Notes under the pieces: model-generated | What the model saw: the letters and a program-made list of their open reading frames with translations, nothing else | Told to the model about the DNA's origin: nothing | The model's database searches: none | Program-made: the position numbers and the translations under genes | Shown: piece by piece, positions 63,219 to 64,000 of the stretch | Numbering within the stretch: the stretch's first letter is position 1 | Layout: every line of letters starts with the position of its first letter | DNA from: Edaphobacter sp. 12200R-103 | GTDB taxonomy: Bacteria > Acidobacteriota > Terriglobia > Terriglobales > Acidobacteriaceae | DNA: 64,000 nt | Reading direction: 5' to 3' | Assembly: GCF_010093025.1 (NCBI RefSeq) | Contig: NZ_CP048114.1 | Coordinates: 1,674,001-1,738,000, forward strand

Positions 63219-64000
63219 CTACGGCAGCTGGGTCCGCACCATGATGCCCTTGCCCTGCAGGGGCACGGTCGTCTCTACGACATCGGTATCGGTACGGATG
63301 ATCGTCATGCGGTCCGACTCAGGAGACGTCACGTAGACCTTGCCGGTAGGCGTACCGCTGATGCAGGCGATGAAGGTAGGATGGGGCGAATCCGGTACCG
63401 GGATGGTAGCCGTGACGGTGTTGGTGGTCAGGTTGACGACCGAGACCGTGCTGTCTGCCCGATTGATGACGTAAGCACGGGAGCCATCCTGCAGGACCGC
63501 TACCATCAGGGGGTCGACGCCCACGGGTACAGTAGCCAGCACCTGGCCAAATCCATTGGCATCGATGGGGTTGTTAGGGTCGCAGTTAGGATTGCCTGGA
63601 AGAGCGGCCGCTGAGCAGAGAGGGATGTTGATGATGCTTACCGATCCCTTGGACACGCCATCGCCCTCGTTGGCGACGACCAGCTCGTTGCGGGTAGGTG
63701 CGAGATCGGCCCAGATCGGAGCGACTCCAACCGGAATCGGATTGACCGCAGGCGCGGGAACGTTATCGGCCTGATTGGTCTGCGCGTTGATGACGGAGAC
63801 GGTATTGTCACCTTTGTTCATGATGAAGGCGCGCTTGCCATCAGTGGTCATTACGCCGTAGATGGGGCTGCGTCCTACGTCGATCTTGTTAGAGATAGTG
63901 CTGCTTGCCATCTCGATGGCGGCAACTTCGCCAGGGCCACCATCGTCCTTCTGACTGATAACGTAGGCGCGAGGCGAGCCGGAGTTGCCAGCGATGTAGA
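63219..64000 (-). CDS. YVTN/YncE-type beta-propeller protein, partial (N-terminus off right edge)
   Basis: The frame is open from a stop at 63219 through the window edge, encoding at least 260 residues. Upstream of the first internal ATG at 63911 the frame continues with YIAGNSGSPRAYVISQKDDG, so that ATG is not the true start. Blades show the YVTN pattern: GKRAFIMNKGDNTVSVINAQ, GSRAYVINRADSTVSVVNLT and GKVYVTSPESDRMTIIRTDT, each with a strand-turn-strand. Likely secreted or surface-bound, signal not visible. Function unknown. Confidence 0.8.
   Translation of the reverse strand, partial: YIAGNSGSPRAYVISQKDDGGPGEVAAIEMASSTISNKIDVGRSPIYGVMTTDGKRAFIMNKGDNTVSVINAQTNQADNVPAPAVNPIPVGVAPIWADLAPTRNELVVANEGDGVSKGSVSIINIPLCSAAALPGNPNCDPNNPIDANGFGQVLATVPVGVDPLMVAVLQDGSRAYVINRADSTVSVVNLTTNTVTATIPVPDSPHPTFIACISGTPTGKVYVTSPESDRMTIIRTDTDVVETTVPLQGKGIMVRTQLP

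Overview
The window looks like a chromosomal segment of a soil acidobacterium of the Terriglobus/Edaphobacter/Granulicella type. This is inferred from the G+C-rich core genes, a PEP-CTERM protein, GH29 fucosidases, a type III polyketide synthase, an ECF sigma/RskA-like anti-sigma pair, dispersed REP-like palindromes and several families of very small proteins that I associate with acidobacteria. No 16S or marker phylogeny could be run.

Layout. 1-3 kb: a sensor kinase/NtrC-type regulator pair (minus strand) and a rhodanese. 3-8.5 kb: a PAS histidine kinase, adjacent xerC- and xerD-like recombinase genes, a small membrane protein and ffh. 8.5-13.5 kb: an accessory patch with a frameshifted AAA ATPase gene, a GIY-YIG endonuclease gene bracketed by inverted REP-like palindromes and duplicated in tandem with a 554-bp period, a LarA-like gene, a small membrane protein, an HbpS/GlcG-like protein and a second palindromic repeat family. 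13.5-19 kb: truncated haemoglobin, two GH29 alpha-L-fucosidases, a DUF3309-like peptide and a HerA-like ATPase.

18979-39786 is a genomic island of about 20.8 kb. A 50-bp direct repeat, identical to the 3' half of the tRNA-Arg(CCT) gene at 39738-39814, bounds it on the left; the intact tRNA bounds it on the right. No integrase gene is visible. The island carries a glycosyltransferase/GH130 pair, a CheB-CheR-PAS protein with a PAS-GGDEF-EAL protein, a CPA1 antiporter, a secreted protein of seven 32-residue two-cysteine repeats, a Crp/Fnr regulator, a receiver protein, a B12-binding radical SAM enzyme and a LolA-like protein. Near both ends lie copies, in opposite orientation, of a two-gene small-protein cassette with a conserved leader; a related gene with the same leader lies outside the island at 52 kb.

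39.8-64 kb is mostly core: ispG, GT2 glycosyltransferase and Spinster-like MFS, dihaem cytochrome c with a PQQ dehydrogenase, type III PKS, PEP-CTERM protein, a protein with two six-cysteine i+4 ladders, SDR, cytochrome c, small proteins, queF, a lipoprotein, an iron-uptake operon (FTR1-DUF2318 fusion, two FtsX/MacB-type permeases, ATPase), coaA, nadK, tlyA, ECF sigma/anti-sigma and a truncated beta-propeller gene at the right edge.

Most unusual items: the REP-flanked GIY-YIG unit, the tRNA-Arg with a swapped 19-56 tertiary pair serving as island attachment site, the small-protein family with a shared leader, and the cysteine-ladder protein.
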